IMG/VR virus record: IMGVR_UViG_3300005532_000006 | Span: 26,868 to 90,867 of that record | DNA length: 64,000 nt | From: a virus | Direction: 5' to 3' (one strand) | Shown here: piece by piece, positions 8,408-15,679 of the stretch | How the letters are laid out: each line of letters opens with the position of its first letter | Numbering within the stretch: the first letter of the stretch is position 1 | Notes under the pieces: generated by a model | Told to the model about the DNA's origin: nothing | The model's database searches: none | The model's input: the letters and a program-made list of their open reading frames with translations, nothing else | Translations under genes and position numbers: made by a program

Positions 8408-8458
8408 AAAATAGTCGATATTGACGCTATTGACAAGAGCGCCTATAGGCTATATGTT
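8408..8458. promoter_or_regulatory. Divergent promoters with GCCTATAGGC palindrome
   Basis: Rightward: TTGACA at 8430-8435, a 17-base spacer, TATGTT at 8453-8458, leading to the operon at 8534. Leftward: TTGTCA (complement of 8431-8436), a 17-base spacer, TATTTT (complement of 8408-8413), leading to the gene at 8398. The two -35 boxes overlap, so the promoters should compete. The rightward spacer contains a perfect 10-base palindrome GCCTATAGGC (8441-8450), a candidate operator for the small DNA-binding protein. Based on sequence match only. Confidence 0.65.
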
Positions 8459-8533
8459 CAATGCGTTCAATAGCGGCCCGACCGAGAGCTGGAACCTCCC
8501 GACCGGGCCTAACCCCAGCCAAGGAGATGGCCC

Positions 8534-8866
8534 ATGGCTACGGCTACTGCCACACTTACCACATCCTCTCTGCACAATCTGCCCGTTGGCGACATCGTCG
8601 ATGAACTCGGCGCACTGAAAGCCAGTATCGCGGACCTCGAAGCCCGCGAGAAGCGGCTGCGCGACGAGCTGGTCGCCCGCGGCGTCGGTGAGGCCGAGGG
8701 TGCGCTGTTCCGCGCCACCGTCTCCGAGGCGATCCGTTGGACGCTCGACAGTTCCTTGGTCAAGGAGCGGATGGGCCACGATTGGTGGAACCAACACTGC
8801 CGCACTGCCAGCGTGACGACGGTCAAGGTCTGCGCCCGCACCGGCTCCTTCAAGGCGGCGGCGTGA
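8534..8866 (+). CDS. Hypothetical protein with N-terminal coiled coil
   Basis: A 110-residue protein that opens the rightward island operon. It has a Thr/Ala start and a charged heptad region (IVDELGALKASIADLEAREKRL, residues 18-39) that should form a coiled coil, then a C-terminal TLDSSLVKERMGHDWW segment. An AAGGAG Shine-Dalgarno lies just upstream. Such short coiled-coil proteins occur in phage early operons next to single-strand-annealing or replication genes. Function unknown. Confidence 0.65.
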   Translation: MATATATLTTSSLHNLPVGDIVDELGALKASIADLEAREKRLRDELVARGVGEAEGALFRATVSEAIRWTLDSSLVKERMGHDWWNQHCRTASVTTVKVCARTGSFKAAA

Positions 8867-8867
8867 G

Positions 8868-9410
8868 ATGGCCGCGACCAATCCCGCTGCCGGCGTTCGC
8901 CGGCGCAAGCCGCGCGCACGCCTCTACCGGCGGATCGATCTGCGCCGCCGGCGGCGGCGCGTTCATCCCCCGACGATCACCGCGGAAGCCGCACTGCATC
9001 TGCTGATGGAAGAGGCGGATATCTTCGCAGTCGGCCGCAGCCGCTATCTCGTTGCGTGGATCGATGCCGACGTACTGGAAACCCTGATCGTCGCCGCGGG
9101 CGCCACCGAAGACCGCGAAGAGAACGGCGACGACGAGCCGGATAGCGATCGCGAGCCGGATGTGGACGACGAGCCATCGGTCGGAGCCGATGATCTCGAA
9201 AGCGATGGTCTCGACGACGAGGGCGGCGAACGGACCGACGAAGACGTGCTGCCTTCTCCAAGACCGCGGCCGCCCATCCTCGACGGCGGTCTCGTCGAAG
9301 TCAGCTACGACCCCGTGAACGGCCAGAAGGTTTTCACTGTCGTCCGCGCGTTGCGGGTCGATCTCGCCAGCCCCGAGCCGCCGCTCGTCGCACCGACAGG
9401 AGCACGCTAA
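8868..9410 (+). CDS. Hypothetical protein with highly acidic middle
   Basis: A 180-residue protein with a very basic N-terminus (Arg-rich, residues 10-33), a small ordered part (LLMEEADIFAVGRSRYLVAWID), and an acidic, probably disordered segment of Asp/Glu (residues 80-125). A C-terminal strand-rich end follows (GGLVEVSYDPVNGQKVF). It begins 2 bases after the previous stop and ends where the RAMP-like gene begins (TAATG overlap), so it is a strict operon member. Family unknown; the acidic stretch could mimic DNA or RNA. Confidence 0.6.
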   Translation: MAATNPAAGVRRRKPRARLYRRIDLRRRRRRVHPPTITAEAALHLLMEEADIFAVGRSRYLVAWIDADVLETLIVAAGATEDREENGDDEPDSDREPDVDDEPSVGADDLESDGLDDEGGERTDEDVLPSPRPRPPILDGGLVEVSYDPVNGQKVFTVVRALRVDLASPEPPLVAPTGAR

Positions 9411-10057
9411 TGGCAAAGAGCACAAAAGCGAAGGATGAGGCACCAAGCGCGATCGTCGTGATCGAACCGCCGAAGTTCCAGCGGGCCGTGATCCGGATCG
9501 TGGGCACGTCGCCCTACGTGCAGAATAAATTCAGCCAGAAGGCGCGCGAGCAGATGGAGGCGAAACAGCGCGCCGGATCGCAGGCGACAAAGGGCCGCAA
9601 ACGCGAGCCCAAGGACTTCGACGCGGTCTACGAAGGGGCGCTGCACGTCAGCCGCGAGGGTTGGTACGGCATTCCGGCGCCCGCCTTCCGCAACGCGATG
9701 ATCTCCGCGTGCCGGGTCGTTGGATTTCGCATGACGCTCGCAAAGCTGAGCGTCTTCATTGAGGCCGATGGGTTCGACCGTGACGACGGTACTCCCCTGG
9801 TCAAGATCGAGGGTGCTCCAAGGCCCTTTCATATGACTGCCCGTAACGAGACGGGTGTAGCGGACGTTCGGGTGCGGCCGATCTGGGATGACTGGTCCGC
9901 CAATGTGCGGGTACGCTGGGACGCGGATCAGTTCTCCGCGACAGACATCATGAACCTGCTGGCGCGCGCCGGCATGCAGGTCGGCGTTGGCGAAGGTCGG
10001 CCGGACAGCAGAAACAGCAACGGCCTCGGTTGGGGCCTTTGGGAGGTGGCAGGATGA
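9410..10057 (+). CDS. Conserved phage protein with RAMP/Cas7-like features (function unknown)
   Basis: A 215-residue protein. Visible features: a strand-rich N-terminus (AVIRIVGTSPYVQNKFS), the block YGIPAPAFRNAMISACRVVG around residues 86-105, and a glycine-rich C-terminus (NLLARAGMQVGVGEGRP then NGLGWGLW, residues 183-211). The family is widespread in phages as an unnamed protein, usually with a VGVGE-R-P end. The ferredoxin-like strand pattern plus glycine-rich loop resembles RAMP proteins of the Cas7/Cas5/Cas6 superfamily; that is an inference from pattern, not a proven homology. An alternative is a single-strand DNA-binding or annealing protein. It is coupled to both neighbours by start/stop overlap. 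Confidence 0.6.
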   Translation: MAKSTKAKDEAPSAIVVIEPPKFQRAVIRIVGTSPYVQNKFSQKAREQMEAKQRAGSQATKGRKREPKDFDAVYEGALHVSREGWYGIPAPAFRNAMISACRVVGFRMTLAKLSVFIEADGFDRDDGTPLVKIEGAPRPFHMTARNETGVADVRVRPIWDDWSANVRVRWDADQFSATDIMNLLARAGMQVGVGEGRPDSRNSNGLGWGLWEVAG

Positions 10058-10521
10058 GAACCAAATCGACAGTCGCCGGGGAACTTCTGGCGCTCGCGTC
10101 GCAGATCAACACCGGCGACAAATTGCAGGCGCAACAGGTAGTCGATTGGGCGCGCTCGCACCCGAAATCGGCGCTCTACGCTGCCCTGTGTCCGCTTGGC
10201 ACCGACGGGAAGTGGGATCTTGTCAAGGCCGCCGAAGAATATTTGTTGCATCAGGCCCGGCGGCTCATTGCGGTCCACATTGTGGACGAAGCGGGAGCGC
10301 GCAAGGTCGTATCACTCAGCGTTGACCGCGTCTCTGGCGGCGGCTATCGGCGCGTCAAAGACGTGCTGATGGATGTGGAACTGACCGCCGTCATGCTCAA
10401 GGACGCGCTGGCAGAACTTCAGAGGGTGCGGCTGAAGTACGAGACGGTTCAGGCTCTCGCCGGTGTGTGGCGCGAACTGGACCGGGTCAAAGAGCAGTAC
10501 CGCAACGAGGACGCTGCTTAG
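10054..10521 (+). CDS. Hypothetical protein downstream of RAMP-like gene
   Basis: A 155-residue protein starting at 10054 by ATGA overlap with the previous gene. It has a helical N-terminus (LLALASQINTGDKLQAQQVVDWAR), a strand pair (HIVDEAGARKVVSLSVDR) and a C-terminal coiled region (LQRVRLKYETVQALAGVWRELD). The family was not recognised. It ends just before the degenerate G-rich repeat tract and is the last member of the rightward operon. Confidence 0.6.
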   Translation: MRTKSTVAGELLALASQINTGDKLQAQQVVDWARSHPKSALYAALCPLGTDGKWDLVKAAEEYLLHQARRLIAVHIVDEAGARKVVSLSVDRVSGGGYRRVKDVLMDVELTAVMLKDALAELQRVRLKYETVQALAGVWRELDRVKEQYRNEDAA

Positions 10522-10544
10522 GTTCAGGACAGTATCATGAGTTC

Positions 10545-10776
10545 GGGCACGGATGGGCTAGGCGCAGCTGGGCAAGGCCAGGCCCGGCACCGCAGGCGTG
10601 GCAAGGCACAGCGAGGGATGGCGGGGCATGGCGAGGCTGGGTTGGGCAACGCAACACACGGCAGGCATGGCGACGTGTGGCTAGGCCAGGCGAGGCATCG
10701 CGGGTCACGGCTCGGCACCGCAGGCGAGGCAACGGAACTGGCTTGGCGAGGCAGGGCAAACCATGGCAGGGCCAAG
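10545..10776 (+). repeat. Degenerate pentanucleotide (RGGCN) repeat tract
   Basis: About 230 bases are built from imperfect 5-base units of the form AGGCN/GGGCN (for example GGGCA AGGCC AGGCC CGGCA, later GGCAT GGCGA GGCTG). The strand bias is extreme: G-rich on plus, C-rich on minus. Open frames across it encode only monotonous Gly/Ala/Arg or Pro/Ser/Cys strings and are not genes. The tract lies directly downstream of the island operon and before a GC hairpin. Similar GGCATGGC-like tracts are known near small phage operons, with no established role. Confidence 0.75.
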
Positions 10777-10777
10777 G

Positions 10778-10797
10778 GGGCGGCTTTCGGGCCGCCT
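10778..10797 (+). terminator. GC-rich hairpin after repeat tract
   Basis: The sequence contains GGGCGGC-TTTCGG-GCCGCC, a 6-7 base stem with a UUCG-like loop. It has no downstream T-run (CTCTCCGCG follows), so it is at best a weak or Rho-assisted terminator for the rightward operon, or a 3' end stabiliser of its mRNA. Confidence 0.45.
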
Positions 10798-10830
10798 CTC
10801 CGCGTTCTGTAGCATTCTATGGAACCGTAG

Positions 10831-10862
10831 TTGACAGCCTCCGTTGGCGTATCATATTGATA
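10831..10862 (+). promoter_or_regulatory. Promoter with TATCA-TAT-TGATA operator for the 10.9-11.7 kb gene pair
   Basis: TTGACA (10831-10836) is followed after 18 bases by TATTGA (10855-10860). A perfect 13-base palindrome TATCA-TAT-TGATA (10850-10862) covers the -10 region, the classical layout for autorepression by an antitoxin. The toxin-like gene begins 29 bases downstream. Confidence 0.65.
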
Positions 10863-10891
10863 CAGCCAGCTAGGGCTGTTGGCGCGGATGA

Positions 10892-11239
10892 ATGGCCGAT
10901 CCCATACCGTTCAAACGGCCCGTCAACTGGGCCAGGCTTCGCGCCGACCAAGCCGAAGCGATCGTCCGCGAGCGCGCCAAGACCGAGGTCAACGTCATCT
11001 TCGGCGATCATGCGTTCGACCGTATCGACGACCGCTCGATCCTCGCCGAAGACGCCTACTGGATTTTGCAGACTGGGTTTGTCGAGGGGCAGCCGGAGTA
11101 TGTGGGCGAAGGCGAGTGGAAGGTCATCATGGTTCGCCGCATGCCCGGATGCCGCGAGGCGGGTGTCGTCACAATCATTGTCTCAAGCAACGATGAGGTC
11201 TTCGTAAAAACCGTGGAATGGATGGATTGGCTCAGATGA
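10892..11239 (+). CDS. DUF4258-like toxin candidate (MqsR/RelE-like)
   Basis: A 115-residue protein with the DUF4258 pattern: FGDHAFDRIDDRSILAEDAYWILQTG (residues 37-62), then an EGEWKVIMVRRMPGCREAGVVTIIV strand region. This is the compact fold shared with MqsR- and RelE-type RNase toxins. It is the first gene after an autoregulated-looking promoter and is ATGA-coupled to an MqsA-like gene, which strongly suggests a toxin-antitoxin pair. Toxicity is inferred from family and context. Confidence 0.75.
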   Translation: MADPIPFKRPVNWARLRADQAEAIVRERAKTEVNVIFGDHAFDRIDDRSILAEDAYWILQTGFVEGQPEYVGEGEWKVIMVRRMPGCREAGVVTIIVSSNDEVFVKTVEWMDWLR

Positions 11240-11715
11240 CCGACCAGATGACCGAACTGCACCATTACACGAACTGCGGCCTGGACTATGTCTACCTGCG
11301 CAACGGCTTTGTGGTGCGAGAGACGCGCCATGGCCGCGGGATCGCGATCCACGACGCCGCAGCGCTGCACGAGGCCATCGCGCGCGTCGTGATTACGCGA
11401 CCGCAGCGTTTGCGCGGCCAGGAAGTGCGCTTTCTGCGCTCGCTGCTCAAGCTTTCGCAGGATGGACTGGCTCGCATTCTGCGCACGAGGCGTGTTTCGG
11501 TGGCGCGTTGGGAAGCGCGGCCGAACCATCCCATACCGGGCGCCGCCGACTCGGCCCTGCGCTTGTTCTACGCGTTGAAGCTCGAGAAGCACGGTCTTGC
11601 CCAGCAGATTTGCGAAATCCTGGCCGAGCTGGACGATTTGGAGCATTCGTTGCATGTGATGAGCGACATCAGGCTGCGCGAAACCGAGCGCGGCTGGCAG
11701 CGAGAGGCAGCCTGA
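11236..11715 (+). CDS. MqsA/XRE-like antitoxin candidate
   Basis: A 159-residue protein (or 155 from a second ATG at 11248). The N-terminus (HHYTNCGLDYVYLRNGFVVRE) resembles the MqsA-type start but lacks the zinc-binding CxxC pairs. The C-terminal part holds a helix-turn-helix (FLRSLLKLSQDGLARILRTRRVSVARWE, residues 76-103), matching antitoxins paired with DUF4258/MqsR toxins. Its stop lies 20 bases from the end of the frameshifted chaperone gene encoded on the opposite strand. Confidence 0.75.
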   Translation: MTDQMTELHHYTNCGLDYVYLRNGFVVRETRHGRGIAIHDAAALHEAIARVVITRPQRLRGQEVRFLRSLLKLSQDGLARILRTRRVSVARWEARPNHPIPGAADSALRLFYALKLEKHGLAQQICEILAELDDLEHSLHVMSDIRLRETERGWQREAA

Positions 11716-11734
11716 CGGCACGGGAATCTGGTCT

Positions 11735-12345
11735 TCAGCTATCGAATAACCCTTTCTCGCCGGCCAGCTTCTTGAAGGCGTGAATGAAGGCGAGGCGCCG
11801 CGCCCGCGACATCGTCATCGCAACGTCGTACGCGATCCCGTTCTTTATCAGGCAGGCAACCTCATAGAGGGCTGCCTGCCGGGTCAGTTTTTTGCGATCG
11901 CCTCGTCGCTGTCGGCATTGTCGATCTGGCTCTCAAGGTGCTCCCGCACGGCGCGGACTCCAGAGCGATCCACCATCTGGAACATGCTGCGGAGTTGGAC
12001 CCCGTTTCTCGGAAAGGGCACTTTGGCGCCGTCGATCTCGGCCACTCGCGCGGCCAGGACGAGCTGGACCATCCAGGATCCATTCTCAGTACGGGCACCC
12101 GCAAGTTCCAGCAGGTCCAATTCGTCGAGATAAGACAGCTCCCGCAGCCTCAGCCGTCGCCCCTTCTCGTCAATCAGCAGCCCGTCCGGCGTGATCTTAG
12201 GCCGCGGCGTCGGCGCTTCGGGCGCTACCGGCGCAACCGCAATCGGCTCCGGTTCCGGCGTTCCGCCGATCGGCTGCTGCACGACGGCGGGCGCCTCTGC
12301 GGCGGGGCCGGCATAGGCGATGGTCGGCCCGATGGCGTCGGACAT
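11735..12345 (-). CDS. Tail assembly chaperone, frameshifted long form (gpG-GT type)
   Basis: A -1 frameshift at A-AAA-AAC would join the 153-residue short form to 50 further residues, giving a product of 203 residues. The extension (LTRQAALYEVACLIKNGIAY, then MTMSRARRLAFIHAFKKLAG) is a helical T-like domain, open only in the -1 frame and closed by TGA at 11735-11737. Long forms of such chaperones recruit the tube protein to the tape measure. The ratio to the short form is set by the frameshift frequency. The window has the slippery heptamer, a 6-base spacer and an 8-base-pair hairpin in the textbook order. Confidence 0.85.
11851..11893 (-). promoter_or_regulatory. Programmed -1 ribosomal frameshift signal
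   Basis: On the minus strand the heptamer A-AAA-AAC (11887-11893) sits in the proper phase (GCA AAA AAC TGA) one codon before the 0-frame stop. After 6 bases a perfect 8-base-pair hairpin follows (GGCAGGCA at 11873-11880 complement, TGCCTGCC at 11851-11858 complement) with a 14-base loop. Slippage by -1 reads AAA AAA CTG ACC and opens the 50-codon extension. Confidence 0.88.
11884..12345 (-). CDS. Tail assembly chaperone, short form (gpG type)
   Basis: The 0-frame product is 153 residues. It has a Pro/Ala-rich N-terminal 50 residues (likely disordered) and a conserved C-terminal half (LRLRELSYLDELDLLELAGARTENG, then MVQLVLAARVAEIDG). This matches myophage tail assembly chaperones encoded between tube and tape measure. 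It starts with ATG at 12345. The adjoining tape measure is displaced by the accessory island to 6331, so the usual chaperone-tape measure adjacency is broken. Confidence 0.85.
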   Translation of the reverse strand: MSDAIGPTIAYAGPAAEAPAVVQQPIGGTPEPEPIAVAPVAPEAPTPRPKITPDGLLIDEKGRRLRLRELSYLDELDLLELAGARTENGSWMVQLVLAARVAEIDGAKVPFPRNGVQLRSMFQMVDRSGVRAVREHLESQIDNADSDEAIAKN

Positions 12346-12428
12346 GGTGGGTTCTCTTCTGTTGTGGAGGGGCGTTGTGCGCGGTCCTGCGCTCGGCGCA
12401 GACTGCTCGAAAGCTGGGGGAGGCGGCG

Positions 12429-12704
12429 ATGGCAGAGACACCGCAGCGCGGGTTATTCGCGCTCGGCTTCACCGTGATCGGCATGCAAGATTTCGCGGCC
12501 AAGCTGCTGCGGGCTGCGCTGAACGACGAGCCGCTTGACGAGGCCGCGCTGGCCGCGATCCAGGCGAGCTGCATCCGCGATTTGAAAGACGCGTATCCGG
12601 TTGGTCTGACGATCGAGGACGAGGCCGCAATCATCGGGCAGGCGATCCAGAACCTCGAAGAGCACATGCGCCTCGCAATCCAGCGAGCGCGGCAACGGGA
12701 CTGA
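12429..12704 (+). CDS. Small hypothetical protein on the opposite strand (moron)
   Basis: A 91-residue helical protein (LGFTVIGMQDFAAKLLRAALND, EDEAAIIGQAIQNLEEHMRLAI) with a strong GGGGGAGG Shine-Dalgarno 5 bases before the ATG at 12429. It is encoded opposite to the tail genes in the gap between tube and chaperone, where no leftward gene is present. Its well-balanced composition, in contrast to the alternative frames, supports coding. Family not recognised. Confidence 0.6.
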   Translation: MAETPQRGLFALGFTVIGMQDFAAKLLRAALNDEPLDEAALAAIQASCIRDLKDAYPVGLTIEDEAAIIGQAIQNLEEHMRLAIQRARQRD

Positions 12705-12787
12705 GCGCAGGCTTCCGTCCAAGCCGATCACGCTCACCTGTCGGGCATCGACAATAAGCATCGCCTGATCCACCGAACGATGATCGC

Positions 12788-13234
12788 CTACGACAGCTGC
12801 GTCCGGGTCGATGCTCGGCCCTGGACCCGCATCTTGATCATGTCGTCGGCCTTCACGTCGCCGATGTCTTCGCAGGTCAACATGAGGCCGCTGAACAGGA
12901 AAACGTGCACCGCGCCAGTGTCGGCGTCGATGATCGTCTCGGTGATCGTGCCGGCGTTGATCGCGCCGCCCTGGTAGTAGGTCGATTCCAGGTTGGCGAA
13001 GAACGTATCGACGCCGGCGTTCTGGCGGTCGAGTTCGAAGTCGAGTTCCCAGCCGGCGATGATCGGCACGAACTTCGGCGGCCCGTTGATCGGCCGCGAC
13101 ACGCGATGGTCGTAGAGGCCGCGGCGCCGGAACGACTGCGTGATGTCGAGGCTGAGGAGCCCGGCGTCGGTGACGATGTTGAACGATACGTCGCGGCCGG
13201 TATTGACCTGGTTGATGCCACCAAGCTGCGCCAT
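12788..13234 (-). CDS. Tail tube protein
   Basis: A 148-residue beta-rich protein directly after the sheath gene in transcription order, as the tube gene is in almost all contractile phages. Visible features are NTGRDVSFNIVTDAG, GLYDHRVSRPINGPPKFVPIIAGWELDFELDR and a C-terminal strand region (TGAVHVFLFSGLMLTCEDIGDVKADD). The length matches the usual 110-170 residues. A strong terminator lies between sheath and tube genes, so tube levels may be set separately. Confidence 0.8.
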   Translation of the reverse strand: MAQLGGINQVNTGRDVSFNIVTDAGLLSLDITQSFRRRGLYDHRVSRPINGPPKFVPIIAGWELDFELDRQNAGVDTFFANLESTYYQGGAINAGTITETIIDADTGAVHVFLFSGLMLTCEDIGDVKADDMIKMRVQGRASTRTQLS

Positions 13235-13251
13235 GGCGGTGTGCTCCCGTC

Positions 13252-13282
13252 AAAAGAAAAGCGGCGCCGGTTGAGGCGCCGC
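13252..13282 (-). terminator. Leftward intrinsic terminator between sheath and tube genes
   Basis: On the minus strand GCGGCGCC-TCAACC-GGCGCCGC is a perfect 8-base-pair stem followed by TTTTCTTTT. It lies 30 bases after the sheath stop and 18 bases before the tube ATG. It should terminate or attenuate late transcription here. Confidence 0.8.
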
Positions 13283-13311
13283 CACGTGTGAAGAGGGAAA
13301 AGGGGAGCGGG

Positions 13312-15216
13312 CTAGCTCCGGGCGAAGGCCGGCGGCGTCTGCGAGACGTTGACCTGGACGGTCTGGCCGCCCATCAGGTTGACGACGAACCAGCGGATGA
13401 CCGCGAGATACTGGACCCGCACCGCGGCGATTTCGTAGCCGAGCGCGGCCATGTTCGGCGGCGTCGTGGTGTCGTCGATCTCCACCGACCAGGGCGGCAC
13501 GCCGATGCCGTTGGCGCTGTCGGCGTTGCCGATCATGCCCTCCTGCCACATGTCGTTGAAGAAGTCGTCCATGACGGCCTTCGCCGCCTTGCGCTGGTCC
13601 GGCGTCTGCAGCAGGCCGATGTTCTTGCCCGCCCACAGCCCGATCGAGCGGGCGATGAAGTCCGTCATCATCGCGTAGTTGTCGCCGTTGATCGCGGCGT
13701 TCGACGACGTGTTGATGCCGTTGTTGGCGGCCCAGTACTGGCCGCCCGGCGGGTTGTTGCAGATGAGGTCGAGCCGGTAGGAGTAGAGCGCGTCCTTGTC
13801 GGCGTCCGACCAGACGCCGCCGGTCAGCGTCTTCTGCGACCCGATGATGCCGTTGATGATCTTGTTCAGGGTCGAGTTCTGTGGCGCCTGCTGAGCCCGC
13901 ATCGCGGCCATGAACGTAGCCGGGGCCAGGACCCGCTCCGTCTGGTTCGTCGTGTCGTACCAGTAGAGCCAGTCGCCGAAAGTGACGCGCAGCGCATAGT
14001 TGTCGACGCCGGCCGTCGCCAGTTCGGTGGCGGCGTTGGTCAAGGTATCGGCGCTCGGGGTCGAAGTCTCGACGAGGATGCCCTCGGACTGGCCGAACGC
14101 GGCGAAATTGGTCCAGTAGGTCGAGACCGAGGCGTCCACCGGGCAGGCGATGCCGACGCCCTGCGCGCGCAGCGCGTAGAGCCCCTTGCGCGGCACCACA
14201 TCGACGCCGAGGAGCGTCGCGTCGGTGATGCCGGACCAGCCGTCGGTGCCGCCCGTCATCGGGACGGTCGTGGCGGCGTTCGGGGCGGCGGCGGCGCCCG
14301 TTCCGGCGGAGGCGACGCACAATTGCGACGGGCCGCGCAGCGCCGAGTTGCCGTTGTTGACGGCATTGGCGATGTTCGCCCACAGAAGGTTGCCGGTGCC
14401 GGTGAGGTTGTCGAACTTCTCGGCGACGAAGCCGGGCCGCGCCAGGACCAGCGCGGTCGAGCCGGCGAGGGTGCCCGGCTGCAATGAGGCGAGCAGGCCG
14501 TTGCCGACGGTGCCGGTGTAGAGCGCCGTCAGGGTGAGCTTCACGGTCGCCGCGGTCGAGGTGCCGGCGGTGAAGGTCGTCGTCGGGCTGGAGCCGCCGA
14601 CCGAGGGCGTGATCGAGGTCCATCCCGTGCCCGGAGCGGTGCCGCCGGGGCAGTAGACCGAGATGACCGCGCCGGCGACCGAGAAGGCGAAACCCGCGGC
14701 TTGCAGCTGCGTATTGGCGCTGAGCAGCGCCGCCAGCGAGGCGGCCACCGCCGAGGCCGTAGGCGGACCCGCGGGGACGGTGTAGCTGACGACGATCGGC
14801 GAACCGGCGGTCGGAGTGAAGGTCAGGGTCGGGATGTCGCCGGCCTTGACGGTGCCGGCGATCGTCTCGGTCGCGAAGGTCTCGCTCGTCGAGTACGTGC
14901 CGGTCGCCGCCGTGTCGGTGCCGTCGCTGACGCGCACGTTCTTGAAGCTCGACACGTAGTTCTCGACCGCGACCGCGACCGCGCTGGAGAGGTCGAACTT
15001 GCGGTTGGTGACCGGTCCGAACGTGGCGACCTGCTCGTCGTTGCCGCCCACCACCATCGGGATGTTGACCGGACCCCATGAGGCGGCGCCGATGTAGCCG
15101 AGGATGTTGACCGGAACCCCGGTGACCGGCGGCGTCGGGGTTTGAATCTGAACCACCGCCTTCGGTGCGCCGAGCGCGAGGACGTTGGTGGTGCCGGCTT
15201 GCACGATCTGCGTCAT
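13312..15216 (-). CDS. Contractile tail sheath protein
   Basis: A 634-residue protein. The N-terminus (ILGYIGAASWGPVNIPMVVGGNDEQVATFGP) and C-terminus (GYEIAAVRVQYLAVIRWFVVNLMGGQTVQVN) are typical of phage sheath (Mu gpL/P2 FI-like) proteins, as is the NNPPGGQYWAANNGINTSS region near residue 470. An inserted Ig-like expansion domain is visible around residues 115-240 (TLTFTPTAGSPIVVSYTVP, then ASAVAASLAALLSANTQLQ). It is flanked by intrinsic terminators on both sides, suggesting its own transcription unit. Confidence 0.92.
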   Translation of the reverse strand: MTQIVQAGTTNVLALGAPKAVVQIQTPTPPVTGVPVNILGYIGAASWGPVNIPMVVGGNDEQVATFGPVTNRKFDLSSAVAVAVENYVSSFKNVRVSDGTDTAATGTYSTSETFATETIAGTVKAGDIPTLTFTPTAGSPIVVSYTVPAGPPTASAVAASLAALLSANTQLQAAGFAFSVAGAVISVYCPGGTAPGTGWTSITPSVGGSSPTTTFTAGTSTAATVKLTLTALYTGTVGNGLLASLQPGTLAGSTALVLARPGFVAEKFDNLTGTGNLLWANIANAVNNGNSALRGPSQLCVASAGTGAAAAPNAATTVPMTGGTDGWSGITDATLLGVDVVPRKGLYALRAQGVGIACPVDASVSTYWTNFAAFGQSEGILVETSTPSADTLTNAATELATAGVDNYALRVTFGDWLYWYDTTNQTERVLAPATFMAAMRAQQAPQNSTLNKIINGIIGSQKTLTGGVWSDADKDALYSYRLDLICNNPPGGQYWAANNGINTSSNAAINGDNYAMMTDFIARSIGLWAGKNIGLLQTPDQRKAAKAVMDDFFNDMWQEGMIGNADSANGIGVPPWSVEIDDTTTPPNMAALGYEIAAVRVQYLAVIRWFVVNLMGGQTVQVNVSQTPPAFARS

Positions 15217-15292
15217 CGGGCGAGTTCCTTCAAAGGGACGGCGGCGCTATCCAGCGGCGCGCGGCGCTTGCCCAAGGCGCTTTCCGGGCAAC

Positions 15293-15313
15293 AAAAAGCC
15301 CCCTCGCGGGGGC
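15293..15313 (-). terminator. Leftward intrinsic terminator upstream of sheath gene
   Basis: On the minus strand GCCCCC-GCGA-GGGGGC is followed directly by TTTTT. It lies 28 bases after the stop of the 112-residue gene and about 77 bases before the sheath ATG, and should separate the head/neck transcripts from the sheath transcript. Confidence 0.85.
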
Positions 15314-15340
15314 GCGGTTCACGTGGTGGAGGGTGCGGTT

Positions 15341-15679
15341 CTACGCCGGTTCGGCGGCTCCCTCAGGAGCGCTATCGCGGCGGCGAGATGGTGCCGCCGG
15401 CGTCGCATGGGGCGCAGCAGCGATGGCGCGCGCGAGCCGCACAGGGTGGCCCTCCGGCAGCGCCGCGAGCGCGGGATGGCCGTCTGACAGATGCGGCAGT
15501 ACCGCATCGTGGTCGTCGGGCAACTGCATGTTGTGGCCGTGCGCCGCGTGCTCGCTGTCGCGGATGTCGGCGAGCCGCTCCGGGTGCGCGACGATGTCGC
15601 CCTTCTTGTACTCGACAAGCTCCCCGGTGATGGGGCACTTGCGCGAGAACGGCACGCGCACGATGAACGAATTCGTCAT
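15341..15679 (-). CDS. Hypothetical virion-region protein
   Basis: A 112-residue protein with an ordered N-terminus (FIVRVPFSRKCPITGELVEYKKGDIVAHPE) and a His/Pro/Ala-rich C-terminus. The ATG at 15679 is preferred because of the GAGGAG Shine-Dalgarno 9 bases upstream. A single exposed CPITGE turn resembles small zinc-less ribbon folds. It is the last gene before the terminator and sheath. No family assigned. Confidence 0.6.
   Translation of the reverse strand: MTNSFIVRVPFSRKCPITGELVEYKKGDIVAHPERLADIRDSEHAAHGHNMQLPDDHDAVLPHLSDGHPALAALPEGHPVRLARAIAAAPHATPAAPSRRRDSAPEGAAEPA

Noticed and set aside
10467-11207. Open frames across the G-rich repeat region.
   Set aside because: Their residues are monotonous readings of the pentamer repeat; no start signal, and they overlap the promoter of the toxin-antitoxin pair.
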